A DNA stretch of 64,000 nt from Manduca sexta (lineage: Eukaryota > Arthropoda > Insecta > Lepidoptera > Sphingidae), in the NCBI RefSeq assembly GCF_014839805.1, contig NC_051129.1:7568920-7632919 (forward strand). Direction: 5' to 3'. Under the pieces are notes generated by a model. The model saw nothing but the letters and a program-made list of their open reading frames with translations, made no database searches and was not told where the DNA came from. Shown here piece after piece: positions 1 through 12,900 of this stretch (position 1 is its first letter; each line of letters starts with the position of its first letter). The position numbers were made by a program, and so were the translations under genes.

Positions 1-3000
1 ACTGGTCAGAATAATCATAATATGTATGTAAGTAGGTATGATGCAGTTGCATGGTAGGTATTAATAAAACTCATTTGAAAGAGTTGTGTTATCGCCGACA
101 AGTGATGCGTGCAACTCCCCGTTTATTGTTCTCTGCGTAGAGTTGACTCATTTACCTCGCCGTGTAATATAACCGTAATAATTATTTACGATTCAAGTAT
201 GTACTGTGTATTTCCATTTTTATATTTTCCCTGTAAGACAATAATAATCAGTAACAACAATTTTGATTGCTTCTTTACAATAAATACACACCCTGATGTT
301 AATCCGAATTATGTATTAACAAATTATAGTCAACCTTATACCTACACCAAAAAGGCGCATATTGCCACTTAATACTTATATATCGAAATAGGACCATTAC
401 TGGTGGTAAGTCTCTCGTATGCGACAGGGTGTCTGGCTAGCGACCACCGTAATGTCTACCGCCAAGAATCAGTATGTATGAACTATTGCTTTTAGTTTTG
501 AAGGGAATTGTAGCCAGCATAATTACTGGGCATTATGAAATTAATTACGAAACATTACCCATCCTAGTCGAATTTTCGCCACGGCGGGCAATCTCAACTG
601 AGATCACCCAGGTGTAGGTCAAATTATCAACGAAGATGCGTCCCACGACTTTAAAAATAAAAAAAATGAAAATAAAACTTTGTAATTGCAAATCGTACAA
701 AAAACATTTCATACACGATGTGTAGAAAATATGGCATAGAACACTCGGAGCACGAGTCTTACTCGCACTTCACCGACTTTTATTGTTTGTGCTCGTTAAA
801 AAAATCTCGCTCCGAAGTGTCTGTTTTGTTCACTTTCCGGCTGAAAATTGCTACATCATCCGAAGCGTAGCTAGTCGACGAGCCGGTTAAAAAATAAATA
901 TTGGCATAGTCTACATTTTTATATGAGCACAAAAAATAAAGAGCAATCCGGTCGCGTGCCAGTGACGCGTAATTACATTCCTTTGTGCTGGTCCCTTCCT
1001 CCCGTGTTGAATACCCGCAGGCAAAGCCCTGTGCGGCACCGCGACCGCACCACCGCCGCCGCTCCGCCGCCACACCGCCGCTCCGCCGCACCCGAGATCA
1101 TTTCCACGTCCACACGTCAATTTCGGCTGCCATTATTATGACCCTTCCTATTGTGGCATAAACCTCAAATGAAAAAGAATTGAGGAGTCGTTCAAGATCT
1201 AATTAAACGTTCACTTACACCGCTCTTCTCAAGATTTTAACTACGAAAAAGAAAAAGAATGTTTAAAGAAAAGCCTAATTTCTTAGCAAGTATAGGGGAG
1301 TCATAAATTTGATTTACTCTTGAAGGTTATGAGTATTTCTCACTCGGCAATGAATTACGAAAAGCTGATCCCGAGGTAGCGATAAATAGGTTTACACCTG
1401 TCATCTGCCAACAGCAATTATGTTGTAATGTAAATAGTAGGTGGAGGCAACAAGTGGGTCAACCTGGGCCGACACCACCCCGCGCGCCCCTCACCAGCTT
1501 ACCACTGGGTCATGAACATTGCTTGCTCATGACCTATTTTATCTCAATCTATAACTTACAACCAAATAATGATAGATAGTTAAACTCGGTACGCATAATA
1601 ATGCGCGGAGACAGATTAGAAAACATGATTACAATAAGTAACTGAATAGATAGGGATCAAAATCGACCAAAATCAGGACAATGCTTTTAATGTAATTTTA
1701 AATTACATAAATTAGATATAAACACGAACCGAATTTACTCGCATAACGTTATAGAGATTAACTTATTTCAATACCATAATAACATAGAGAGGCGTGATTT
1801 TCGAATCCTGAACATTGACTCATAAACTTAATTATTGCGGTGCACAAGCCTGTTCACAATCACGTGGCACTAGATCAAGGAATAACAGTGTTTAACTTTG
1901 TTCTTTAGAAATATTAGAAATGAACTAATAATAACACTGTCATAACGTATCGTGACAATTTTAATAAAGAAGCAATGGAAACCAAATCTAAATACGGTAC
2001 CTAATGCCTCGCCTACGGGGCCAAGTTCTGCACACATGCCTTCGTTGACGAATTCGTGGTTTGACTGGTTCACATTCAACGTATCGATACGAGTGAGATT
2101 GATTAATCTGTCATTACTCGTCATTGAAAATCTTCGAAATACTTTTTTATTAAACAACATTTTACAGGATATGATGTTTGCACTTAACTTAAACTTGATA
2201 TATAAAAGCAAAACAATGCAGATCAGTTATTTCTTTAAAACCTTGAATATGCTTTTCATATGCACGTTGAGCAATGTTTATAGTCGTTTCGAATGAATTT
2301 ATTTTTTCACACTGGCCCGGCAAAGTAACCCTACTGCAAGTGATGATATGCAGAATGGAGTCCAGATAAAGAGTTGACTGACGAGAGCCATGCCATTGAC
2401 AACTATTTATACATTTTAAGATGTGATAAAACTATCATAAAAAAAATTATAATACCTGGCGATACCTATAATAATGATAAACTAATTGTTGCATAACGCA
2501 AAACTAATATATAAAAAATTGAGCATTGAAATAGTACACTCCAATACATGATGTCAAAATGAATCTCCCATAAAATTGGTAACTAAAAACCGTAACTAAC
2601 TAATTTGATGTTAATTTAAAGTTTCACAGTAACATCTGCATACCTGCTAGAACTCTAATATATTAAAAATCCTTCATATATCTTGGATAAAGTACCGTTA
2701 ACTTTTAAGTAGTAAATCCAATAATGTTAGTATAGAGGAAGTTGAGATCAGTTGCGGACTAACACGGTCCCTAAGGGTTTCTGACGCTGCCCACTCCCTG
2801 ATACAATATTCATGAACACTGTAACAACGGCCCTCTTTGTAAACTTAATTCACCTGTCGTGCCCAGTTTATCCAAGTAAACCAAAAATAATTTCAAACCA
2901 TTCATAAACTATCGAAAGTATTCTAGCGAATATAATAGGTTATATGAAAATAGCTTTCCTACTCCGGCCGTATCGCTTTGTGCCTTTTATAACTCTCCTG

Positions 3001-3940
3001 TGCTCAATCTTCATATAAGCGTTTTAGTACATCCGTTACGGGAAGGCTTTGTCAGAGAATTACACAGTTCCTTCCGCATACGATGTCGCATATTCTTTTA
3101 ACTGTTCGATCATATTTATTTACCTTGCAAAATTATAATAATATCAGCCCCTTTTTATTCCATTGCTGGGCAGAGGGCCCCTCTATGATGAAGAGAAGTA
3201 TAAGCCTTTGTTTATCACTTTAATTGTTAGAACAATAGTGGCGTCAGGGAAGAAAAATATAGTCATATGTAAGTATACCTTTGAAGTTGTGGTCTATAGA
3301 ACTTTCAGGTGTAGGTACTAATTTACTAACTATGTTTTCTTTACCATTTAAATTAACAATAATTCTGAAAATATAATATGTAACGAAGAAGGCTTCAACT
3401 CTGCTATTCTTGCAATTATAGTAGACGTTAGTCTCAAAAGGCATTACAAACAACTCCTACTATATTTTAGTATAAAATATTAGATTTAATTTATATTTTC
3501 ATACCAAACTAGTAAAAATGTTTGCGAACAAACACAGAACTGCTAGTTCTCATAATTGTATAATATGAGCCCGTTATACATAGTTGAATGCTGAATAGTT
3601 ATCGGGGGAAAAGTTTGAGGTAGCAAAGTTCGCAGCGTAGCAATAAAACAGCAAAGTCATGTTCGGAGGACAATATTGATTTTCTCCTCTGATGTATTTC
3701 ATTCTCCATCTGTTGCTCTCCATAAAATTTACGACAGTATTACCGAGTCGTTATTTTTGTATGAAGAATTTTATCGCTCCGCGGCGTCGCTTTACACCAC
3801 ATGGATTTTTCTACAATGTCAAGTTGTTTTATTGTGACCAGTAATGCAGTGTTTTCATTATGGTATAATGAAATACCAATGTATGTTTTGTATTATTATA
3901 ATAAACTGTATATGTATTCAAATAAAATTATTTTATCTAG
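1..3940. other. AT-rich DNA with no supportable gene
   Basis: I see no exon chain here. There is a GC-rich patch near 1010-1100 made of CCGCCG-type repeats, and short chance reading frames. A weak 113-codon frame on the minus strand (1870-2211) has a less AT-rich middle but no recognisable domain. The stretch 3131-3200 looks like the minus-strand 3' end of a lepidopteran SINE or LINE: a GGCTGATATTATTATAAT-like tail next to a CCCAGCAATGG-type motif. The 5' exons of Rim, with its Rab3-binding helix, were not found and may lie upstream of the window. Confidence 0.5.
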
Positions 3941-6900
3941 ATGGTGGCGACGGAGGAGAGTCCGAATGCAGTGTCTGGTCAGATCGAGACGCCGGGCACG
4001 TTTGGAAAACTTCGACAGACACTCTCCTCATCACTCCTTACTGCTCAAGACAAAGGTATTTTTTTCATTTACAAATCCTTTGATTAGCTAAAGCTGAAAA
4101 CATCATTAAATTGGTACCCAAACAGTTGGCTTACGTAAGTGTGTCTCGTTCCTGTGTGTATCCAATTTGAAACAAGTCGGAATAATTCTGTCGACTGGCG
4201 ACGAATAATCGTCTCTTACCAATCAATACAAATATTCTGTTTCATGTGGTTACAATCATGTTTTTACTCATATTATTTACTGTTATTGAAATTTGTGGGG
4301 TGTTGGGGGGCAAAGTTCCCCCACGTATTCGTATTCCCATACGTCGTAGCTCGCACCTTTAAAAATGTATATCAATTAACACCTACTCTATTTAAACGTC
4401 ACACTATAATACCTACCATCATGCAGTGCAGTCACATTACCGCGCCTATTAGTGGAGTGCCTGGAGCATTCAAAACCGTAAAACCTCGGATTAGAGTTAT
4501 AGTGAATGAATTAATACGATCGATGTGGGATATTGTTTTTTAAACTATAAATTGCAATGTTTACCCAAAATTTTTCTGTGCACTCCATTTTTAATTGTTA
4601 AAAAAAAATATTATAAAAAATTAATGTTTGACCAAATATGTTCACTTTAAACAGTATTTTTTTTTATTTATATGTTAAATCTTACCTGAGTAGACATATA
4701 GGAACATTTTTCAAAGATACTTGTGTATAAAAATAGCAGTAGGGATCTCGAACAGGTAGAAAAACGTGGAAGGGAGAGCGGAGCGAAAGCTGCTATGTAC
4801 AATGGAATTTCTCGGCCAGTTTAATTATAAATGAAACGCACTCTATTGTGTACATTTAAAAATAAGGTAATTAATTACGACTAATGAAAAGAAAAAAAAA
4901 TATTAGTACAAAATCTGTTTATTTAAATATATTACATTGTTGTCTACATCAAATATTTTCTTCTACTTCATCTATCTGTATAATAGGTGACGTATTGGAA
5001 CAACTATTTCCGCTGCACTGTAAACATGCTACACTGAAGTATAAACCACTTTTTCTGCATCCACACGCAGCTCAACATCCCTTTTTGCAATTACAAAATA
5101 ACATTTGCAATAAATTATACGGAGCAGGTAATTGATTCATTGTTATTGGGATGTACATGTTATTGGAATACTTCCATCCCCAATTTTCAATAACTACGTC
5201 ATTTCCTAGCCATATCTGAATTTGTAGGTACACTTTTTTAAGGTGCTCAAACGCTGCATCAGTTGTTGTGATGACAAAAGAACACTCGTATTTTTGGATG
5301 TTGCTTTTATGAAAGAATTAAACCTTAATGCATTTAAATCATGAGTTTTAGACGGAGCGCCATATAAACTCAAAATACATGCTACACCTGCTTGCAATAT
5401 ATAATTGGGGTCTTCATTGATATTTTTAAATACTTTTACTGAGTAGTGTAAAGTCAGAAGATATCGATGTCTTAGTGATATTAACGGCATTGGTAAATAA
5501 AGATCGTTTAAAACCATCCCGAGGCAAAGTTCAACAGAAGATATTTTCATCGAAATGTTTAGAAAAATCATTACCAAATTGTAAAGAACATATTCTTTTT
5601 TTACATGCCTTTACGGGTTGTGATACTACTTCTGCGTTTTTCAATAAAGGAAAAATCAAGTTTGCCAAAAAATTTGAGAAACGGATTGATTTACACGACT
5701 CAGAAAAAGTATTTTAAAATATCAATGAAGACCCTAATAATATATTGCAAGCAGGTGTAGCATGTATTTTGAGTTTATATGGCGCTCCGTCTAAAACTCA
5801 TGATTTAAATATATTAAGGTTTAATTCTTTCATAAAAGCAACATCCAAAAATACGAGTGTTCTTTTGTCATCACAACAACTAATGCAGCGTTTGAGCACC
5901 TTAAAAGAGTGTACCTACAAATTCAGATATGGCTAGGAAATGACGTAGTTATTGAAAATTGGGATGGAAGTATTCCAATAACATGTACATCCCAATAACA
6001 ATGAATCAATTATCTGCTCCGGATAATTTATTGCAAATGTTATTTTGTAACTGCAAAAAGGGATGTGGAACTGCGTGTATACTATTTACAGTGCAGCGGA
6101 AATAGTTGTTCCAATACTTCACCCCATTATACAGATAGATGAAGTAGAAGAAAATATTTGATGTAGACAACAATGTATATCCAAATAACAGACAATAGCA
6201 ATAAAGTGAGTTTGTACATAGCAGCTGTGTAAATGTTTGCCCTACAAACACATATCTTTGAAAAATATTCCTATATACTTATAAAAAAATAATGTTTAAA
6301 AAAATGAAAAATATAGCAATTTAAGTTTGCAACAATTTTGGGTAAACATTGCAATTTATAGTTTAAAAAACAATATCCCACATCGATCGTATTAATTCAT
6401 TCACTATAACTCTAATCCGAGGTGAAAACCTCCAGGCGCTCCACTATATATAAAAGACGTAGACCGTACGTCAATTAAGCGTCAATGAAAAAAATATTCA
6501 AGAAACAAACAGACACGAATTTCTGTAAAATCCGCGAACACCGTTATTTAAGGCGATACCTCAAGGTTCATTTTCATACATTTTGTTTCACCTTTAATCT
6601 GGGTAACTAAACAAGTATTGGCAAGTAAAGAATTTAAATTCACGTCTAGTTAGTGATTAGTTCTCGCAGTTGAACGAAAAACGTAAAAATAATTAATAAT
6701 CATGGATATTTCTGCCTTTAAAATTTCGTCATATTAAATTTTAAAGGCCGAAATATCCATGATTATTAATTATTTTTACGTTTTTCTTTCAACTGCGAGA
6801 ACTAATCACTAACTAGACGTGAATTTAAATTCTTACTTGAACTGTGTTACCCAGATTATGAAACAAAATAAATGTTTTAATGATTACCGAAAAGTGAACT

Positions 6901-9900
6901 TGCCTGAAGTTAGACTCTATAAGCCTTATCAACGTTGTACCGTCTCACAACAGCGCTAATAATGCCAGAGGTAAATAAATTGTCAGACTTCTCGACAACT
7001 TACATAACCAACGGTACAAACTTGCTTAATTATTAAACTGTATGCGTAGGAAATGCTAGATATTAGCCACACTTGACGCCTGTGAACTTTGTGAACATTT
7101 CGAAACTTAAAACGTGTCATAATGAATTATAATCATTTACTTTAGTTGTTAACAATTATTTGATACATTTAAAATTGATAGGTGTTTTAGGTCATAGTAT
7201 TTTAACTAAAACAACTATATATTATTTCTATATTTTAACAAAAGTTTTGTAATTCATTGATAATTGCCATGCCAAATCAAATAATAAATAGGTTTATAAT
7301 CAAAAAATGTTTTAACTTATGTATAAGTAGCAGTGGCGAAGGGTGAAAGATTTAAAAAGGTGAGCTGAGGCAAATAAATTGCCTAAGTTAACATAACACG
7401 GCCAATTAAAAAGAAAACAAAAACGAAGACAATCGTAAATCGGATTTTATGAACGATTCACCACTGATAAGTAGTTATTTGAGTTCAAAGCAAAAAATAC
7501 ATGGACGATAAATATGAGGAGTGAGTAATTGACTTACTTAATTTCTGATTTTCTACCTCACAGCTTTGAATTTGAACAAATATTATTCCCAGCACGTACA
7601 AATTTTCACTTGTATGCATTTTGTAATCCCCTACAAGGGCATGACAAGATCGGTGAAACGATTTTTGTTAGAAATGAAAACCTTACTCGATTTTGATCTT
7701 CGTCCATCAAAAACCCTCCTTTGTGACTACAATAAAATAAAATGGAAGTATCATATTAATATACCACGATACCTTTTTTGGAAAATGCATTAATGATTAA
7801 ATACACCTCAATAAAGTTACGGAATCATATGTCAAGGTGTTATCTCGAACGGTTAAATCAAAGCAAGCCCGTGGATACAACCGGTGTCAACCCTAGCACA
7901 ATGTAAAATAAACATTCCGCGCCCGGCCTATTGAATCGAAAACGGTTCCTATCTCCGTAACATCTCTCGCGCCTAAACAATATCCATTCATCACCCAGAG
8001 GAAAAAATCGCTTATGGAGATGAATGGCCAAAAATGTAGTCACGTCATGATTACGAATGGACGGCCGTTTTCAGAATTGACAACTTTCAAGATAGGAAAT
8101 ACGATTTGTATTCGTTGAAAATAATTTCTATAGGTATGCAAGTTATATACAAATAACAGTGATATTTCTTAAGTTTCTGTCCCACCGAGCTACAAGTTCA
8201 AAGATCAGTTGAAAGTTTCTTGTGTATTTGCGAAAGCCTGCTTTAATCCTTACTTACGACTCCTGGGAGTTTCAAAGTGATACTTTGGTAATACGCATGA
8301 CATAAATTATCATTAATTACTCTTCGAAAACTTTAAACTTGTCTAAAATATCTTAATTTTTATTAACGTTTGTAAATAGAGTAAAATAGTTGACATAAGA
8401 AATAGATACTATTTGAAACTACTTAACAGAAAGTGATTTTAAAAATAAAACAGAATTTCAGAAGATTCCTCAAATAAGTCATAGATATACCTAACCGTAA
8501 TATTAATAAGTAATGAACAACATAAACGAAAACCAAGGCATATCCACAACACCTAAGCGAAGTTAGTTTGGGAATTTATGATAATTTCTCAATATTCATA
8601 GTGAAATATCGCAAGTTACGAGGTTCCCGCGGGGCCGAGCCGGCGGGCGGCGCGGCGCGGGACGGGGCGGGATCGGCACGCATTGTTAGTAGATTCCTCC
8701 ACAGAAGGCAGACACAAACTGCAGACTTATTTGAATTCTCTTCATTTCATTCCAATCCGGTATTTCATAACAATGAACCGCGTATAATTTGGAATGAATA
8801 ACTTGGAGTTTATTAATAGACCGGCGCGGTTAATATGGCCAACTCTATTAGTTTACAGATCAGTTGTCACTATATTAAGGTAAGTAAAGTAGAGGATGTC
8901 TTTGATGTTATATTTTTAATCTAATATTTTTTCATTTAGTTACAAAATTGGGTCCAAGACCAAACGAGCCAGTAGTGGAACCCACTCCTGCACCGGCGCC
9001 GGCGCAACCACCTCCTGCTGCGACGACACAACCGGCTAAGACTGAACGGTATATACAGAAAATATATTTCTCTGTATACATTTTCCTAGATATCGTGTTT
9101 TAGAAACACCAAGGGATGAAAATAATGGCGATCACTGTTACATACATAATATACGTATACCGTTCCTTAAATGTTTAGGGATTCAGCATCTCTGCTTTTG
9201 ATGTCTGCTTTTTTTTTGTCGTATACCATAGAATTAAAAATAATGCGTAAATCCTAATAAGGTAGTGTTTCGCGGCAATAACTCGACAACGTCGGCCCTG
9301 CGAATTACAATTTTATACAAAAATTATCAAAATCAGCGAAAAAGAAAGTGCCAAAATATTGAAATACCGAATAATAAAACTTATTAGTAACTGAACTAAG
9401 TGTATTGTAATAAAACGTTTTAGCGAGGCGGGCAAAGCGCCGTCACGCGCAGGGGCCTGTCGTGTTTGCCTGAAGGCTCTCAAACCCGGCGAGGTGTTCC
9501 ACATTTGCAACGGCTGCCAGCATCGCGTGTGCGAAGACTGCTCGTCATATTCCAAACCTGCTAGTGATGAAGAAGCGGTATATATTTTCCTGCCTTTAAC
9601 CATACTCGATATTATATATTTTGAAAATTATGGTTACCCATTTGAGTTATATGTACTCAATCAAGGATAGCTGAAAACTACTATTATACAAATGACTACC
9701 ATAATTACTTAAAAAAATTGTGTTGGTTTGTATATAGAGCTCTAATTGCGATAAGTTAAAGCCCGCATTGCGTACATTTAAAACAGAACTCGTGGCGATG
9801 TTCGGTGTGCCGTCGTAAAGCGGGCCCACGGCTGCCACCCGCTGCTCAAGATAGCACGGATTCCCTGTTGGAGGTGCCGGTGTTGGAGGCACTGCAACGT

Positions 9901-12900
9901 CGCCACTCGGAAGCCAGGCTCGGCAGCGGTGGCTCGGGAGCTGGTCTCGCACCACCTCGCTCGCCTGAGTTGCGCCGACACTCCGACGTATCCCCGGCCT
10001 CGCTTAAAGAACTGGAAAAGGTAATATCTGACTTGTAACTCATTGATGCAATATAAAACGGAACGTACTTTTTAATTACAAAAATGTATGTCCCAAAACG
10101 GTACGGTGTAATCATAGGCACGCGGCTACGATTTCTCTCAAAGGGTATAGGAACAACGGTGGTGACAACTAGGTGGCCCCTTTGCTCGGTCACCGTTTTC
10201 ATTTAGCTTAAAAGATTTATAATATATATCATCTCATAAATTATATAAAATAGGCGAATTCGATTTTTACTTCAAAATAATAACCATATAATGTATCTGT
10301 GTTATAAGTATTCTCTGCACAATCCATCCAATATACTACTTTGTAAATTATGAACCAAAAAATTTATAGGACCAGAAAAAACTTAATAATATGTACGACT
10401 GTGTTCATATAAAATTCAAGGCTTCCAGTAAATAAACTTTAGAAAATACGAAGGTCCAGAAAAATATGCAAAAAAGGATATTACAAAGTGTCGGACTTTG
10501 TAAACACGATACAAACAGACGTTGAAAATAAACGACTCGACTCGCAGGCAGAATAGTTAAAAGAAATTTAACCAAAAAAATTTCGCTTGTAAAACAAAAT
10601 TACATTTTCCTTCCACTTACTGGAAAATAATATAGCTCTAGGAGTACCTAGAGTTACAGTTGTAGTTGAAGTAAAAAACTGTATGTACAGGAGTACATAC
10701 AGTTTTTTACTTCAGCTTCTACGTTTTATGACGTAAAAATTACACGGTAATTATTTTTCTTCATCTTTCATTCTGCCTACGTAAATGCTTTGTCACAGTC
10801 TTAAAAATTGCCTGTAAAATGCAATGGAAACATTGGCTCTGAAAGATTTTTTTAATTATCCATTTATCACAGGCATTTGCAAATGACATAAGTATTCTTA
10901 TTTTACATTGCGTTAATAGTATCTTTATAAGGTATTCATTGCACGTCTGCCTACTCCTTCGGGGGGATAGATGTGACACTTTTTATATCAAAATTGAGTA
11001 TGGTATTGTAACCACGCTGCCCGCGGCGGCAGTTAAAGGGCGGCGGCAGCACGACGCCGTCAGTGGAGTCGCGGCGGCCAAGTACAGTGACGCCTGCGCG
11101 CCGCCGGTCAGTCCGTGCGCCGCGCCAGCGCTCTTGTGACGAGGACCAGCAGCAACACTCGCCAGCACACCAGCCTGCCCTCGCCGCGCCGCCGCCCATC
11201 TCGAGGAGGTATGCAAACTGATAGTACTGCCTACAATGCAATAATAAGTATACCGCAAACATCTGTGATGTTGGACCTGAAATGTGAAAATTATAGACAA
11301 GTGTTAAACTAACGTTTATGACGTACAAAAGAGCGTCGGCTGTGGACGTGGTGGCGGGGGCGGGGTCTAGACGCAGCTCGTACCGTCCGCCCACGGAGGA
11401 CGCCGACTCCACTCCGCAGATAGCAGGGCTCAGCGTCGACGAGGACAGACCCATCAGGCGTCGGGGCAGCCAGCTGTAAGCATTCATTCATACTTACATA
11501 TGACATGATTAATACAAATAAATAGAAATATACAGATTAAATTATAACATTACAAGTTATTATATAATTTATAAAATAATATCTTTTCACTCGTGTAGAT
11601 TCCGTTTTCGAGATAAGTTACATATGTACAGGATTAATATATAATAAAACTTAATATTAATAATAAAACCCACATAAAATGTTCATAAGAACGCGATCGT
11701 GATCGGTTAATGTCTAAACTGAAATATAGAGCAAATATGGCTATGCATATTTTTGTTTCGAAACTGATTTAATTCAATGATTCAAACAGTTAAGACGTTA
11801 CGAATTATCCAGGCCAGACATAGCCGCGTTACAACAGCGCACGGGTGCGCTGAGCGCCATGGCCTCCCTCTCTTCACGCGCAGTGGACCTCACGTCTGAG
11901 ACATCAAGCGTCCCGTCAGCCGCCGCTATTGCCGCTGCAAGACAAATGTCCGTGGACGCGGAAGCGATCAAAATTGTTATACATGATGTCGATGACCGTA
12001 CGCCGCGCCGCGTCTCGCTGCGACGCGATCCTAATGATAAGGGACATCGGTGTAAGTAATCTTGAACTTACTAGTTAGGTACCACCTAGGTAAAAGACAT
12101 ACCAAAACTCTTTTAATATTGGACACCTAAATAGTAAATTTACTATTTTGGTAATACAACTCTTTATAACAGGTAGTTCTCGTCACTTCTACCACAATGT
12201 CTGAAAACGAAGGTTTTCAACCAGTGCGTCCTACCTGTCATGACCTACGGTGCCGAAACGTGGACGCTCACAGTACGGCTGGTCCACCAGCTCAAAGTCG
12301 CTCAGCGAGCTATGGAACGTGCTATGCTCGGAGTTTCTCTGAAGGATAAACTTCGTAACGAGGTCATTCGTCAGAGAACCAATGTCACCGACATAGCACA
12401 CAGGATTAGCAAACTGAAGTGGCAGTGGGCAGGGCATATCTGTCGAAGAACCGATAACCGATGGGGTAAACGAGTTCTTGAGTGGAGACCACGGCTCGAC
12501 AAACGTAGTGTAGGACGCCCTCCAGCTAGGTGGAGTGACGATCTGCGAAAGGTCGCTGGTAAGAACTGGATGCGACAGGCCGAAGACAGGGTAAAATGGC
12601 GTATATTGGAGGAGGCCTATGTCCAGCAGTGGACAAAGATATAGGCTGATGATGATGATGATAACAGGTATTTTGTTTACATTACACAATTTGCTGAAAT
12701 GCCCATAATATATTACCAGTTATAAAAGAATTATTAATAACCCCTAATATTTGAATTTTACGCGGTGATTACATTAAAAGCTTACAAATAAATTGTTTTG
12801 TTGATAAAATTGCAACAAGAGGAAGTTAGCCAGTAATTGAAAATATTTTGTTATATTACAGCACGTGGGTTCGGCATGCGGGTGGTGGGCGGTAAACCGG

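Noticed and set aside
1870..2211. 113-codon minus-strand frame with a less AT-rich middle
   Set aside because: No domain, splice partner or promoter that I can support.
12231..12689. 152-codon minus-strand frame
   Set aside because: It is the antisense of the RTE reverse transcriptase end, which reads well on the plus strand.
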